Source: Tricholomella constricta
Lineage: Eukaryota; Basidiomycota; Agaricomycetes; Agaricales; Lyophyllaceae
Reading direction: 5' to 3'
Assembly (NCBI GenBank): GCA_013368375.1
Contig: JAACJP010000004.1
Span: 1,956,225 to 2,020,224, forward strand
DNA length: 64,000 nucleotides
The notes under the pieces were generated by a model. The model saw only the letters and a program-made list of their open reading frames with translations. It had not been told where the DNA came from and did no database searches. Below are positions 49,129-58,476 of this stretch, piece by piece. The translations under genes and the position numbers were made by a program. Within the stretch, counting starts at the first letter, position 1, and each line of letters begins with the position of its first letter.

Positions 49129-51230
49129 ATGTCGCTATACGACTCCTCATCAGAGATTGATTTGGGCAAGGAATGGTCTTTCTACTGGATCATGACACAA
49201 GTTGTACTTCGTCAGCGTTCGTTTGTCTCCCCGCTTTGATATTGACAGAAAAAACCTTTGTTTCGCTTCCGACCTCCACAGTGCCACCGTGGTGGCATAT
49301 ATACCAAGGTGCTCCAGGGTTCGGTATCCCGCCCAACACTACGATGTCGCGATATGTCCAGGTAACGTCTCGTTTCTGAACAATTGGAGCGATGCGAATA
49401 CCAATATCATATGGATTAGGCCGCAAGCACACCTGTCCATCGCCCTCTCAAAGCCGATGAGAAATATTTGGAACTCCGTTCTGAACTTCGCGAATCGCAG
49501 CTCAAGTTACAGCGCTCCAGGGACAAACTTGAAATGACATATTCGTCTAAGATGTCGCGATATGTCCAGGTACCGTCTCGTTTCTGAATAACTGGAGCGA
49601 TGCAAATACCAATAATATATGGATTAGGCCGCAAGCACACCTGTCCATCGCCCTCTCAAAGCCGATCAGAAATATTTGGAACCCCGTTCTGAACTTCGCG
49701 AATCGCAGGTTAAGAAGTTACAGCGCTCCATGGGCAAATTTGAAATGACATGTTCGTCCTTCCCACCATCCGCGCCCATAGAGGTCTCTGATCATACAAC
49801 ACAGGTGCCTGGTTGCCCTCCATTCGGATCAAAACTGACGTTGGCGGGGATATTCAAGATACATCTCTCCCAGTCCCAGAAAACGTGAAAAAGGGGCCCC
49901 AATTTGAATCCTCCGAAAGACAGAACGTTGGATATTCCAAATCCGTGAGGTTCGACATGTCTACTTCAGATAAATTGAAGACGAATGAGGTGGCGGGGAA
50001 CATGAAGATCTTGACGCAACCTTCCGAAATACGATCAAGTAGATTCACGTATCAAGGCCATTGCTCCATACTTGGCGGCACTTCGCGACCTCGAAACAAA
50101 GATAAATTACACACCAAATTGCCTGCTGGTGAATTCTCCCTACAACATTCTCCTATCGACGGCCTCCAAGGCGGTCTGGCGGCTAAAAAAGACCAAGTTC
50201 TTCATTTGCAGGCCTGTGGCCCCACTCGGAAACTTACACGGACTAGCTCCAGAGGGTTACAAGTGCCGGTCACGAGAATTTCCCTCCACAAGGTTGAAGA
50301 AGGTCCTCGCTCACATTATACGTTCTCCTCGGAATTGGATCTAACTCTCTTCTGTCAGATTTCGACGGGCAAGCTGTTGACCCGCTCCGGATCCCGCCTG
50401 CCCAAGTTACGCAATCCCAAGTTGCACCACAACTGCCATCCGCCTCCACCCAAGTTGCCTCCTTGTCAGCCCTCAGGAGCTTGGAAAGTGATGGTTGTCC
50501 GGGTAGTCCGGAATCTCCTCCCAGCCCTCTGCCTCTCCCACAGAGCATTGACCCATCTGAAGACGACAACTCTCAATCTGACGCGCCGCCGCACAATGTA
50601 CGAGGTAGCATGGACATCTATCTGCCTCTCCGACGCAGCGTCAGCGCTTCGACATGCCCAGGAAGTCCGGAATTCCCTTCCAGCCCTCCGCCTCTCCCAC
50701 AGAGCATTGATCCATCTGAAGACGACAACTTTCAATCTGACGCGCCGCCGCACAATGTACGAGGTAGCATGGACATCTATCTGCCTCTCCGGCGCAGCGT
50801 CAGCCCTTCGACATCTCCAGGAAGTCCGGAATTTCCTCCCAGTCCTCCGCCTCTTCCACAGAGCATTGATTCATCTGAAGACAACGAATTTCAATCTTAC
50901 GCGCCGCCGCAAGGTGTACGAGGTAGCATGGACAACTCTCTGCCTCTCCGACGCAGCGTCAGCCCTACGACATGTCCAGGAAGTTCACAATTACCTCCCA
51001 GTCCTCCAGCTCGCATCGGTCCATCTGACATGGCCTCAGATAGCATCCAGAATCATGCTAAATATACAAATATGGCTATTCGACGATGGACATATGTTAT
51101 CTTAGGTATCATTTTCTTGGTGTTGGTGCTACGGATGGATAGAAGGGGAGATGCTGCTGCATACTCAAATACAGAATATGCACGTATTCTCCGAGAATCA
51201 CAGCAACGTGAGGAGTTCAGGCCTACATAG
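49129..51230 (+). CDS. repeat-containing tail-anchored protein, unknown
   Basis: The likely start is MSLYDSSSEIDLGKEWSFYW at 49,129, just inside the inverted-repeat arm. Several small exons follow. Two are a tandem exon duplication (49,343-49,550 and 49,551-49,757) encoding PVHRPLKADEKYLELRSELR and PVHRPLKADQKYLEPRSELR, which are coiled-coil-like. The final exon (from about 50,463) carries three 159-bp, 53-residue tandem repeats (50,505-50,981; each with CPGSPEFPPSPPPLPQSID, SEDDN and RGSMDIYLPLRRSVS). A membrane span WTYVILGIIFLVLVL follows near the end, and then about 30 residues ending EEFRPT. It may be a tail-anchored membrane protein. Its place beside a SUN-domain gene makes a KASH-like role conceivable but unproven. 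Exons between 49,200 and 50,460 are uncertain. Confidence 0.5.
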
Positions 51231-51289
51231 TTTGAATACTGTACTGTACCATTACTTTGATAAATGTTCTTCATAATTCATGCAAAAGC

Positions 51290-51824
51290 AGTGGTCTCAC
51301 CCTTCATTGACTTCACCTCACCGCGCTCCGCGAGAAATGGCAAAAGCGATGGAAAATGTCTCCTAGTTTCCCAGCCATCATCGACAAGCCCCTACCCTTG
51401 AAGAAGTTCTCAAACTGGTCGAATTCCTCGACCGCCGGCGTTCCGCCATCGTAGCTCAGCTACGAATCGGCCCCTCCCCCTCAATCAGCATTTGTTCCGC
51501 ATCCGGCGGTCCGAATCACCCTCTTCCCCCCCACTGCCTCGGCATTACAGTGAAACGGTCCGCCACTTTCACCTGGAGTGTCCATACTACCAACACGAGC
51601 GCCACGTTCACCTCCGACGGAATCTCAAACGCAAAGCTGAGTCTATTTCATATTTACTGTCGAGCCCAGATGCGCTGAAGCATCTCCTCACGTTTGTCCA
51701 TGCGACGAGACGCTTCAAGACGGCCGCCCAATCGGCGCGCTGTCTCGCTGCCGACCGTGCCCAAGACCATTGCCAACCGAGCCCGCCGACCAGCCCAACG
51801 CCCCAACCCTCTCTCCACATCTGA
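51290..51824 (+). pseudogene. LINE (non-LTR retrotransposon) 3' ORF relic
   Basis: This is the end of a LINE ORF2, after the RNase H domain. The tail is recognisable: LREKWQKRWKMSPSFPAIID with PLPLKKF, then (other frame) SETVRHFHLECPYYQHERHV, RKAESISYLLSSPDALKHLL and TFVHATRRFKTA. In fungal LINEs this block carries a Cys/His zinc motif (CP.C...E...H.L..C). Here the first Cys pair is lost (SPSSPPLPRH) and there are at least two frame changes. No reverse transcriptase or endonuclease is present. The sequence to about 52,240 may be its 3' untranslated region. Confidence 0.7.
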
Positions 51825-52540
51825 CGCCCCTACCGGCGCCCAACACCTGTGGCACCGCAGTCCACCGCATCCCTACAATGATCACCAACCTCATTCTAAT
51901 CCGGACTCACAGCGGCACACGACATGCCCGACTCACCGACACACTTAACACTAATCCAGTTCCTCCTTGGTATGAGTGCACAGTCGTGCTGCTCGCTTCA
52001 CCGCCTACCCGTCATACGGGTCTTCGTCGCCGACAAAACCATCTGTCGAATATCCCCACCGCTTTCTCAGGGCTTACCAAGGGAGCTTGGACTACAAGGG
52101 TGTGGATACGTCTGGATACGCCGGCCCATCCTTTCTCCGCTTAAGAGGGGGGGTTGAGGCATTCCAAGCCTTTCGTAGCTTGTATTTACCTGTTCGCATG
52201 CGTGTACCATAGGCGCAATGCGCCTGTAACACCATAATAAACGCGAATACTGAACATGCTGCTGGTGCGTTATATGACGAGAGTTGAAAGAATTGGAATC
52301 CAATTGCCTGTAAATATCACCTTTGACTACTAGAGATTCGGTATCTCCTGTCAGTAAGGTTTTGATTGGCTGGTGGTGACGCGACGCGTTTTGATGCATC
52401 CCGTGACCGCGATCTCGGTGAGTCTATATGTATTCTATTAGATTATTTTCTGGACTGAGTGGCAACAAAGGGAAAATTGCGACCCAACACACACCATCCT
52501 GTCTAACACTACCATCCAACTACCTGATTTCACACATCGC
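51825..52540. other. no gene seen; probable LINE 3' flank and SUN gene promoter
   Basis: No coding sequence stands out. The first 420 bp are C-rich and probably belong to the LINE 3' region, which ends near a GTAACACCATAATAA at about 52,225-52,245. The rest should contain the promoter of the SUN-domain gene. Confidence 0.4.
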
Positions 52541-53584
52541 ATGTTCGCAAGACTCCCACAAAACAAGGCAAAGATGATACGACGCGTGATTGCCGAGGAT
52601 GATTCTTTGGTTGTCATGACCGAGAGGCCATCCTTCCGACGGCTCGGTCGAAAGACTGTACGGGTGAGCCTGCAGTATGAGGAGAGGTCCATCAGTAGCT
52701 TATATGACATGGCATCTCAGAACAAACCCATTGCCCGCACTGGGCCGTCTTCGGTCAAGAAGATTATGATTAACGTGACGGGAGTGGCGGAGAACCAATC
52801 TCAGCCGCTTCGTCTATTGGCCTGGTTTATGGCACTTTTTACGATTATTCTTATTGTTGCAGTCTCGTTGGGATGTGCACTCTGGAACATGAGGCCCAGT
52901 GTCGACATGCCACCTCTCAACATCCCATTACTCCACCCTCCAGTGCAAAGGGACTTCGCAATCCATGCACAAGGTTCTAGCATCATTCCGCAACTCACCT
53001 CTCCTACCCACGGCTTACGGAAGCATATTATTCCATCATTCTCATGGATGATGTACCGTGTCCGAGGATATGATATTTCCACACTACACATACGTGCGCC
53101 GACCGTAATGTTGGAGGAAGATACTCATGTCGGTGCATGTTGGAAATTTTCCGGATCCAAAGGTCACTTCACTATTTCCCTTCCTACCCCAGTCCACATA
53201 TCCGACATCGCTTTTTACTATCCTGTTCGAGACCTGTTATCTCCTCTTGCTGCTCAGCAGGCGCCACAGAACATCACGATATGGGGCTTCTTCTCTAAAG
53301 AAAGTATGACGAGATTCCCCCAGCCTACTGTCCCAGCGATGCGGGCCCTGGATTTCTTCGGGTTAAAGAAACTGTCCACAAGGCCGGACTGGCAGGAAGC
53401 AATGCTTTTCCCATTGACTCAGTTCACCTTCACTCTTTCGCCGACTTCAAATTACCAAAGATTTGGGTTACCTTCCAGAAACACCACCTTACCATTGGAT
53501 ACTATTGTTGTGGAGATAATGAGTAACTGGGGTGCACCAACAACGTGCATATATAGGATCGGGGTGTATGGGGACAAGTCATAG
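52541..53584 (+). CDS. SUN-domain nuclear envelope protein
   Basis: SUN proteins span the inner nuclear membrane and bind KASH proteins to form the LINC bridge. This intronless ORF of 347 residues has a basic N terminus (nucleoplasmic), a membrane span at about residues 93-115 (AWFMALFTIILIVAVSLGC), a short lumenal linker and a C-terminal SUN domain from about 180. The domain shows GACWKFSGSKGHFTISLPTP, ISDIAFYYP, APQNITIWGF and the closing VEIMSNWGAPTTCIYRIGVY. The Cys pair positions (GACW, TTCIYR) fit the family. It is shorter than yeast/fission-yeast Sad1 and lacks a long coiled coil, as in the small expanded agaricomycete SUN group. An alternative start is Met at 52,574. Confidence 0.82.
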   Translation: MFARLPQNKAKMIRRVIAEDDSLVVMTERPSFRRLGRKTVRVSLQYEERSISSLYDMASQNKPIARTGPSSVKKIMINVTGVAENQSQPLRLLAWFMALFTIILIVAVSLGCALWNMRPSVDMPPLNIPLLHPPVQRDFAIHAQGSSIIPQLTSPTHGLRKHIIPSFSWMMYRVRGYDISTLHIRAPTVMLEEDTHVGACWKFSGSKGHFTISLPTPVHISDIAFYYPVRDLLSPLAAQQAPQNITIWGFFSKESMTRFPQPTVPAMRALDFFGLKKLSTRPDWQEAMLFPLTQFTFTLSPTSNYQRFGLPSRNTTLPLDTIVVEIMSNWGAPTTCIYRIGVYGDKS

Positions 53585-53709
53585 TTCAAATTCTTCGAAA
53601 CCCTTACATCATAGTTAGTAAAATACACGTAACTTCGAGGCCTAGATTATCGCGCGATCGTTGTTCGAAGAGTTGCCACTGCCTTTTGCGTAAAGAAAAA
53701 AGACCGCCG

Positions 53710-54340
53710 TAAACTTTGGAAAGGCGAAAGGGGACGCCGAAATAACCCATATTGGGGAAGGTGTCGACAGCCTTATCCGGGGATCGGGCTCGTGATCAAG
53801 ACGCGGTCTTGCCAGAAGTTTTATACAAGCGCTTCCCGACGACGCTCTGGGTGGATATACCGGCGTGGCACCAGCGCACGAGAGAATCAGGGACAGCGAC
53901 GGTCAAGCCATATCCGAAGTGAAGGCCGCCAGTAACGTTGGGCGGGGCGACTAGATAACAAAGGTACCGCGAGGCTGGTTATTCCTGGTGGGAAAGTACT
54001 TTTGGGTGCTCTCGGGGATTACCATTTATGGAAAGGGGTCGACGCCTTTCCTATCCTGGCGGTATGATACGGAATCAACGAAATGTTTTTCGGCCCGCCA
54101 GACCGAGCGGCGTGATGTCAATGGGAGCAATCGTCGGTCAGATTTTATGGCCAGATCGTCGCGGTATGGGTGTTTTGTTAGGCGAGCCAGAATGTAGGAT
54201 GAGTAGATAACACCACCTTTGAAGCAAGAATGGCCGCCGGCTACCATCCCATCGCCATCGAGGCCGCCTGGTACGACTGGTGGTACGCTCAGGGCTGTGG
54301 GATAGGTGTATAAGTGTATAAGTAGGGGAGGGGGCAACGT
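53710..54340 (+). pseudogene. mixed fragment: repeat unit plus VAS1 exon piece
   Basis: From about 53,786 to 54,275 this is one arm of an inverted duplication with 63,137-63,608. Within it, 54,133-54,200 resembles the Spt5-like gene (complement of ILARLTKHPYRDDLAI). At 54,229-54,300 the plus strand reads MAAGYHPIAIEAAWYDWWYA, the start of the valyl-tRNA synthetase catalytic core, and breaks down after QG with a stop. The fragment cannot encode a working enzyme. Confidence 0.65.
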
Positions 54341-55007
54341 GCGAGTTGACGGACCCTTTTTTGGCCCTTGGGGGCGAGGTCGACGAAGGGGAGATCGGGA
54401 GCATCATCCTTCTTTGCCTTTTCGGCCTTTGGTTTCTTGTCCGCGGCGGGTCCTTGGCGGCGAGCTTTGCTTCCTTTTGCTCTTTTTTAGCTGAACATGA
54501 AGTGAGAGTAAGCGAGTCTGGCTTAGGATCAAGTCACAGACGTACGCTCTTGGGATTGAGATTGGGAGAATCGAAGGAAGTCGGGGTCGGGGCGTCGGTC
54601 AGCGGCGGTGACGGACTGGGGCTTACAGGGACGATGGCAACGTCCGAGTTTCGGGCTGCGTCGGCGATTTGGAAGTCGTCGTTGGACCTGAGCTTTGACC
54701 CATCGGCATCTGCGGCGTGAAGTACTTTCCTCGATGCGAACAGTTGAGAGAAACTCGGCTTATCAACAGGGATCTGCGGATGACGATCAGAATAGGCAGA
54801 CATGCGCGATGGTGAGCAGGGAAAACGGGATGCGCAGAACGCGACGAACACCCCAAGGGTGATGCTCGTGGTAGTGGCGAACGACAGCTTACCAGTGTCG
54901 AAGAAGCGGATGAATGTGTCTGTAGACTCTGGTAAGTTTGACATGCGACGATCAAAATTGAGAAAAGGTTCCGCACCTTGAAGAACCTTAGTCCAGGATC
55001 TGGTCAA
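54340..55007 (-). pseudogene. VAS1: valyl-tRNA synthetase N-terminal leader fragment
   Basis: On the minus strand this reads like the basic, Lys/Ala-rich leader of fungal cytosolic ValRS: KKEQKEAKLAAK, then a one-base slip, then ADKKPKAEKAKKDDAPDLPF and VDLAPKGQKR. The upstream exon holds VPVSPSPSPPLTDAPTPTSF. An intron-like stretch ends in CACAG near 54,302. Where the core exon (MAAGYHP...) should follow, the sequence is that exon in the opposite orientation. So the gene is broken by an inversion at or near the intron-exon boundary. The first exons (MSNLPESTDTFIRFFDT) may still be intact. Confidence 0.6.
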
Positions 55008-55405
55008 ACGGCCCTCTGTAAGCCCGCCGATTTGGAGTAACTATTGATTGCAACTGCGGCGTGTGTCGCGACATGACGTCCTCCACCAGCAGCGAGGCCC
55101 GGGATCGTTCCTGTATAGCACACCCTTGTTGTCGTCTCGAAGTATGAGTTTGCATGTCGGCCCGAATCGTCTGCCAGCCAAAAATGTTAGCGACGTTGAT
55201 TAGTTCAGAATAATTTTATCAAACACTTAGCCTTTGCTGTGGCGCATTGCCGGGCGAGGTTGCTCCCTAGTGCGTGCGGTACAACAGTCACCGACATGAC
55301 CGCTTTGTAGTGCAATTCAGAAAAGGTTGTTCAATTCAAATAATCAGCTACGATAATTCTAATCTACAGTCTTCATACGGAACGGTGGTGGTGGGACGGG
55401 ATCAA

Positions 55406-55565
55406 GTTGGGAAAAGTTGTTTAGACTTGTGGTGCCAGATTATAACGGGCGCGTGAGTTTAGGGCAGGCTTTATTTAAGCCTGCCCTAAATTGGATTTAC
55501 GCCTGCCCTAAAGTTACCCGCCCGTTATAATCTGGGACCACAAATCTAAACAACTTTTCCCCAAC
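55406..55565. mobile_element. palindromic MITE-like element, copy B
   Basis: This is a second copy of the element at 48,652-48,810, with the same terminal inverted repeats and the same central GCCTGCCCTAAA repeats, and a few differences. It lies in the corresponding place in the other arm of the inverted duplication, so it probably spread with the duplication rather than by its own transposition. Confidence 0.75.
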
Positions 55566-55771
55566 TTGTTCCCCGTTCACCTCCGTCGTCCCCACCTCTT
55601 GCCGCTGCTGGGCGGGTTTGTCATAGCATTAGTCTAACTACATACATCATAATAGTCGAAATATGGACAATAACAATGATGCGAATGAAACTTCCAATGT
55701 AAGGTAGACAAAAATTCTCGTCAGCTATCTGCAAGGCCCACCTGACACCTGCGTCGTAGAAATCTTCTAAG

Positions 55772-58250
55772 ATGCCAACCAAGCGGTCTCGAATGGAGGT
55801 ACGAAGATGAACCTGTAACTCGTGATCAAGTTAAATCTTACATATTATTTGTTAGGCGCAGGATGCTCGGATGTTTTTGAGTTTAGAAGCGACCGTCGAC
55901 GATGTCAGCGAGGATGAGGACGATGGCGATGAAGATGGTTCGTGGATTTAATATTTGTGATATATTCTCGAATTGACTGCCCCATCTAGATGGTTTCATC
56001 CAAGATGATGATGAAGATGATGACGACGAACCTATCCCCCTGGACCGGACGCGTTCGCACCATCTTCTTTTGCTTGAAAACACCCGTGCTCAAGAGGATG
56101 GATGGGATTCCTTGCTTGATCGCGCGCGTGCGCGAGGGCGCACTAATGATTTGCAATATTCTCCTCCTCCTCATGATTTGCCTTTTGTTGTTGGTAACCC
56201 GCATCTGTGGAGGGTTGCCGTGAAAGTGAGTGACACCACCAATTCAACGCAATCGATACTGACAGCAACCCAGCCCGGGTGTGAGGAGTCTGTGGCTTTC
56301 GTCTTGATGACAAAAATTATGTCTGGCGACGTGTCTCGCTGGCCGATTCAGTCTATCATTGGTCGAGCCTCTCGGCCTGGTTGGATTGTCGTGGAAGCGA
56401 CCAAAGCCAGCGATGTTCAGGAGTTGTGTCTAGGTGTTGCTAATGTTTTTTGCAAACAGGTACACGTCGTTGAACCAGAAGATGGGCCGTCTTGGCTCAA
56501 AGAAAGTGTTTCATACTCACCCTCCAGTCCATCCTGGCTTCGCCTAACAAAGTACCCATACCGCGGCGATCTGGCTTTCGTCAAAGGCTACGGCACCTGG
56601 GGGGCGGACGTCATAGTTGTCCCTCGCATCAATTTTCAGCGCCGGAAGTCTACCCCTGGAAAACGGAGACGTACCAGCAGTCTTCCACGAAGTACTACCC
56701 GTCCCCAGCAAGCCCTCTTCGATGCCGACAAAATAAAAAAGATTTGGGGACATGAGTCCGTCGAAACTCGAAACCAAGCTTTTGTTTTCAGGGGCAACCT
56801 CTTCCTCGATGGATATTTATGCTTAGAGACGGATGACTTCCACCCCGACGCAGCTATCCCGTCGCTCGACGAAATAGCGCTCTTCAGACACTCAAAGTCT
56901 ATTCCTGAGGAGTTTTTAGCACACACGTTGGAAATCATGGCAGCGCGTCGCCTGTGTTCAGGTGATCCCGTCAGGGTAGTGACAGGACAAGCTCAAGGTG
57001 CCTCGGGTATAGTCGAAAGCATTATTGACGAGGAGGCTGTCGTCCGTTTATCATCTGACAATATGCAGCTCACGTTGCCCGTCGACTCGCTGCGAAAGAA
57101 GGTCACAATCGGGGACGAAGTCATCATCGCAGCCGGACCCCACGTGGGCGTTGATGGGTGGGTCATATCAAATATTCAAGACACGCTTGTAGTCTACAGT
57201 CACCAAACTGCGCAGGAGGTGGGCTCTCTCGTATGTCATTCACAACCAGGGTATTGATGTCGAGCCAGGTGGTTGTTCCTTCTCACTCCGTCAATTTTTC
57301 AGAGTCGAGTTTCAATCATCGTAGACCGAATCACGAGGTACAAATTCTCCGCCGGGAAATCGATCCCAACATTGGACGACAAGTTCGGATCATCGGTCAC
57401 GGTAGATGGAAGGACTATACAGGGATTATAAAGTCGACCGAATCCGGTAACGTTTTTGTGGTTGAAATTCAGGCGACAATGCGACGGGAGCATCTGCATC
57501 AATCGAATTTAGCCTTACTGTACGTATCATTATTATTTCACAAACTTGAACGGACTCATTTAGCTCTTATCTAGGGATGATCCTGACCTGACTCCGTTAG
57601 GCTCCACGCAGACTAACTCCTTCACGAAACCTAAACCTTCCAGCTCATTTTTAGGGTCTGGTGAAAGGATGGACATTGGACCATCGGCCCTTCCTTTGAC
57701 GCCGTCAACGCCTCTTCCTCCCGCCTCCAGTGTGTCATTTAGCCCAGCTTGGAACCCCTCTTCTCGGACCCCGAACTCCCTTTCTGCGTTCCGTAAGTTT
57801 CTTCTGGATATATATCACTGAGGAACATTGACCAGTTTTGTGCCTGTCGTATGTATAGCCTACAACCCGTGGATGGAATCACCCTTTCTCGCAGGAAAAC
57901 GAATCAAGGTTCAGTTCAAGGATACCAAAGCCGTCCTTCGTGACCCAGGCTGGAGCCATGGAGACTATGAAGGTAAATTCGGACTTTGGGTTGGAACCGA
58001 GGCATCTTTGGCCAAGATTGTGCTCGGAGTGCACTCGACGCTCCTGGTTCCGGAGAAATACGTCCAACCCGTGGTGCCAAGTGTAAAAGGTCAAAACGTG
58101 ATTGTCCTCGGTGGTGATAGCTCGGGGGCAACGGAATATTGTGTCGTCAGTGTCGGAGCTACTGATTGTGTTGTACGCAATCGTCACGGAAAGCGCGACC
58201 CAAAGGAAAGAATACAATTTCCTACAAAAACCTTGGCTGTCATCACCTAG
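55772..58250 (+). CDS. Spt5-like NGN/KOW protein
   Basis: Spt5 with Spt4 is the elongation factor that clamps RNA polymerase II. This is a shorter paralogue of about 700 residues. It starts MPTKRSRME, intron, AQDARMFLSLEATVDDVSED, acidic stretch, then LLENTRAQEDGWDSLLDRAR. The NGN domain follows after a short intron or insert (SVAFVLMTKIMSGDVSRWPI then GWIVVEATKASDVQELCLGV). Several KOW-type units come next (YPYRGDLAFVKGY; GDPVRVVTGQAQGASGIVES; GDEVIIAAGPHVGVDGWV; GRQVRIIGHGRWKDYTGIIK; AGKRIKVQF). The C-terminal Ser/Pro linker is present, but the CTR repeats of true Spt5 are absent. At least six short introns are needed. Agaricomycete genomes carry many such paralogues; its role in elongation is not assured. 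Confidence 0.78.
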
Positions 58251-58476
58251 TAGTTGTCTTCTCTGTTTTCTTTTTGTGAGCCGTGTCATGCTGTAATTAG
58301 ATAGGCTGAGTTACGGAATTTAAATACCTTAGTGTGTCAGAGCATTGATCATGAAGGATTACCCGTCCCACATCTAGTCAGAGCATTGATCATGAAGGAT
58401 TACCCGTCCCACATCTAGTCAGAGCATTGATCATGAAGGATTACCCGTCCCACAACTACAGCGCAGAACCTTCTCA
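58251..58476 (+). repeat. 41-bp tandem repeat, three copies
   Basis: Between two genes, a 41-bp unit (starting TCAGAGCATTGATCATGAAG) is repeated at 58,337-58,377 and 58,378-58,418, with a third partial copy at 58,419-58,454. The copies are identical, so the expansion is recent. Each contains the palindrome TGATCA. Confidence 0.9.

Noticed and set aside
51694..52157. Pro/His/Thr-rich ORFs after the LINE tail
   Set aside because: They overlap in three frames in a C-rich stretch, typical of LINE 3' non-coding sequence.
53988..54197. ORF starting MGKYFWVLSGITIYGKGSTP, also present in reverse at 63,195-63,419
   Set aside because: It is repeated only because the whole segment is duplicated. No homologous protein or splice context supports it as a gene.
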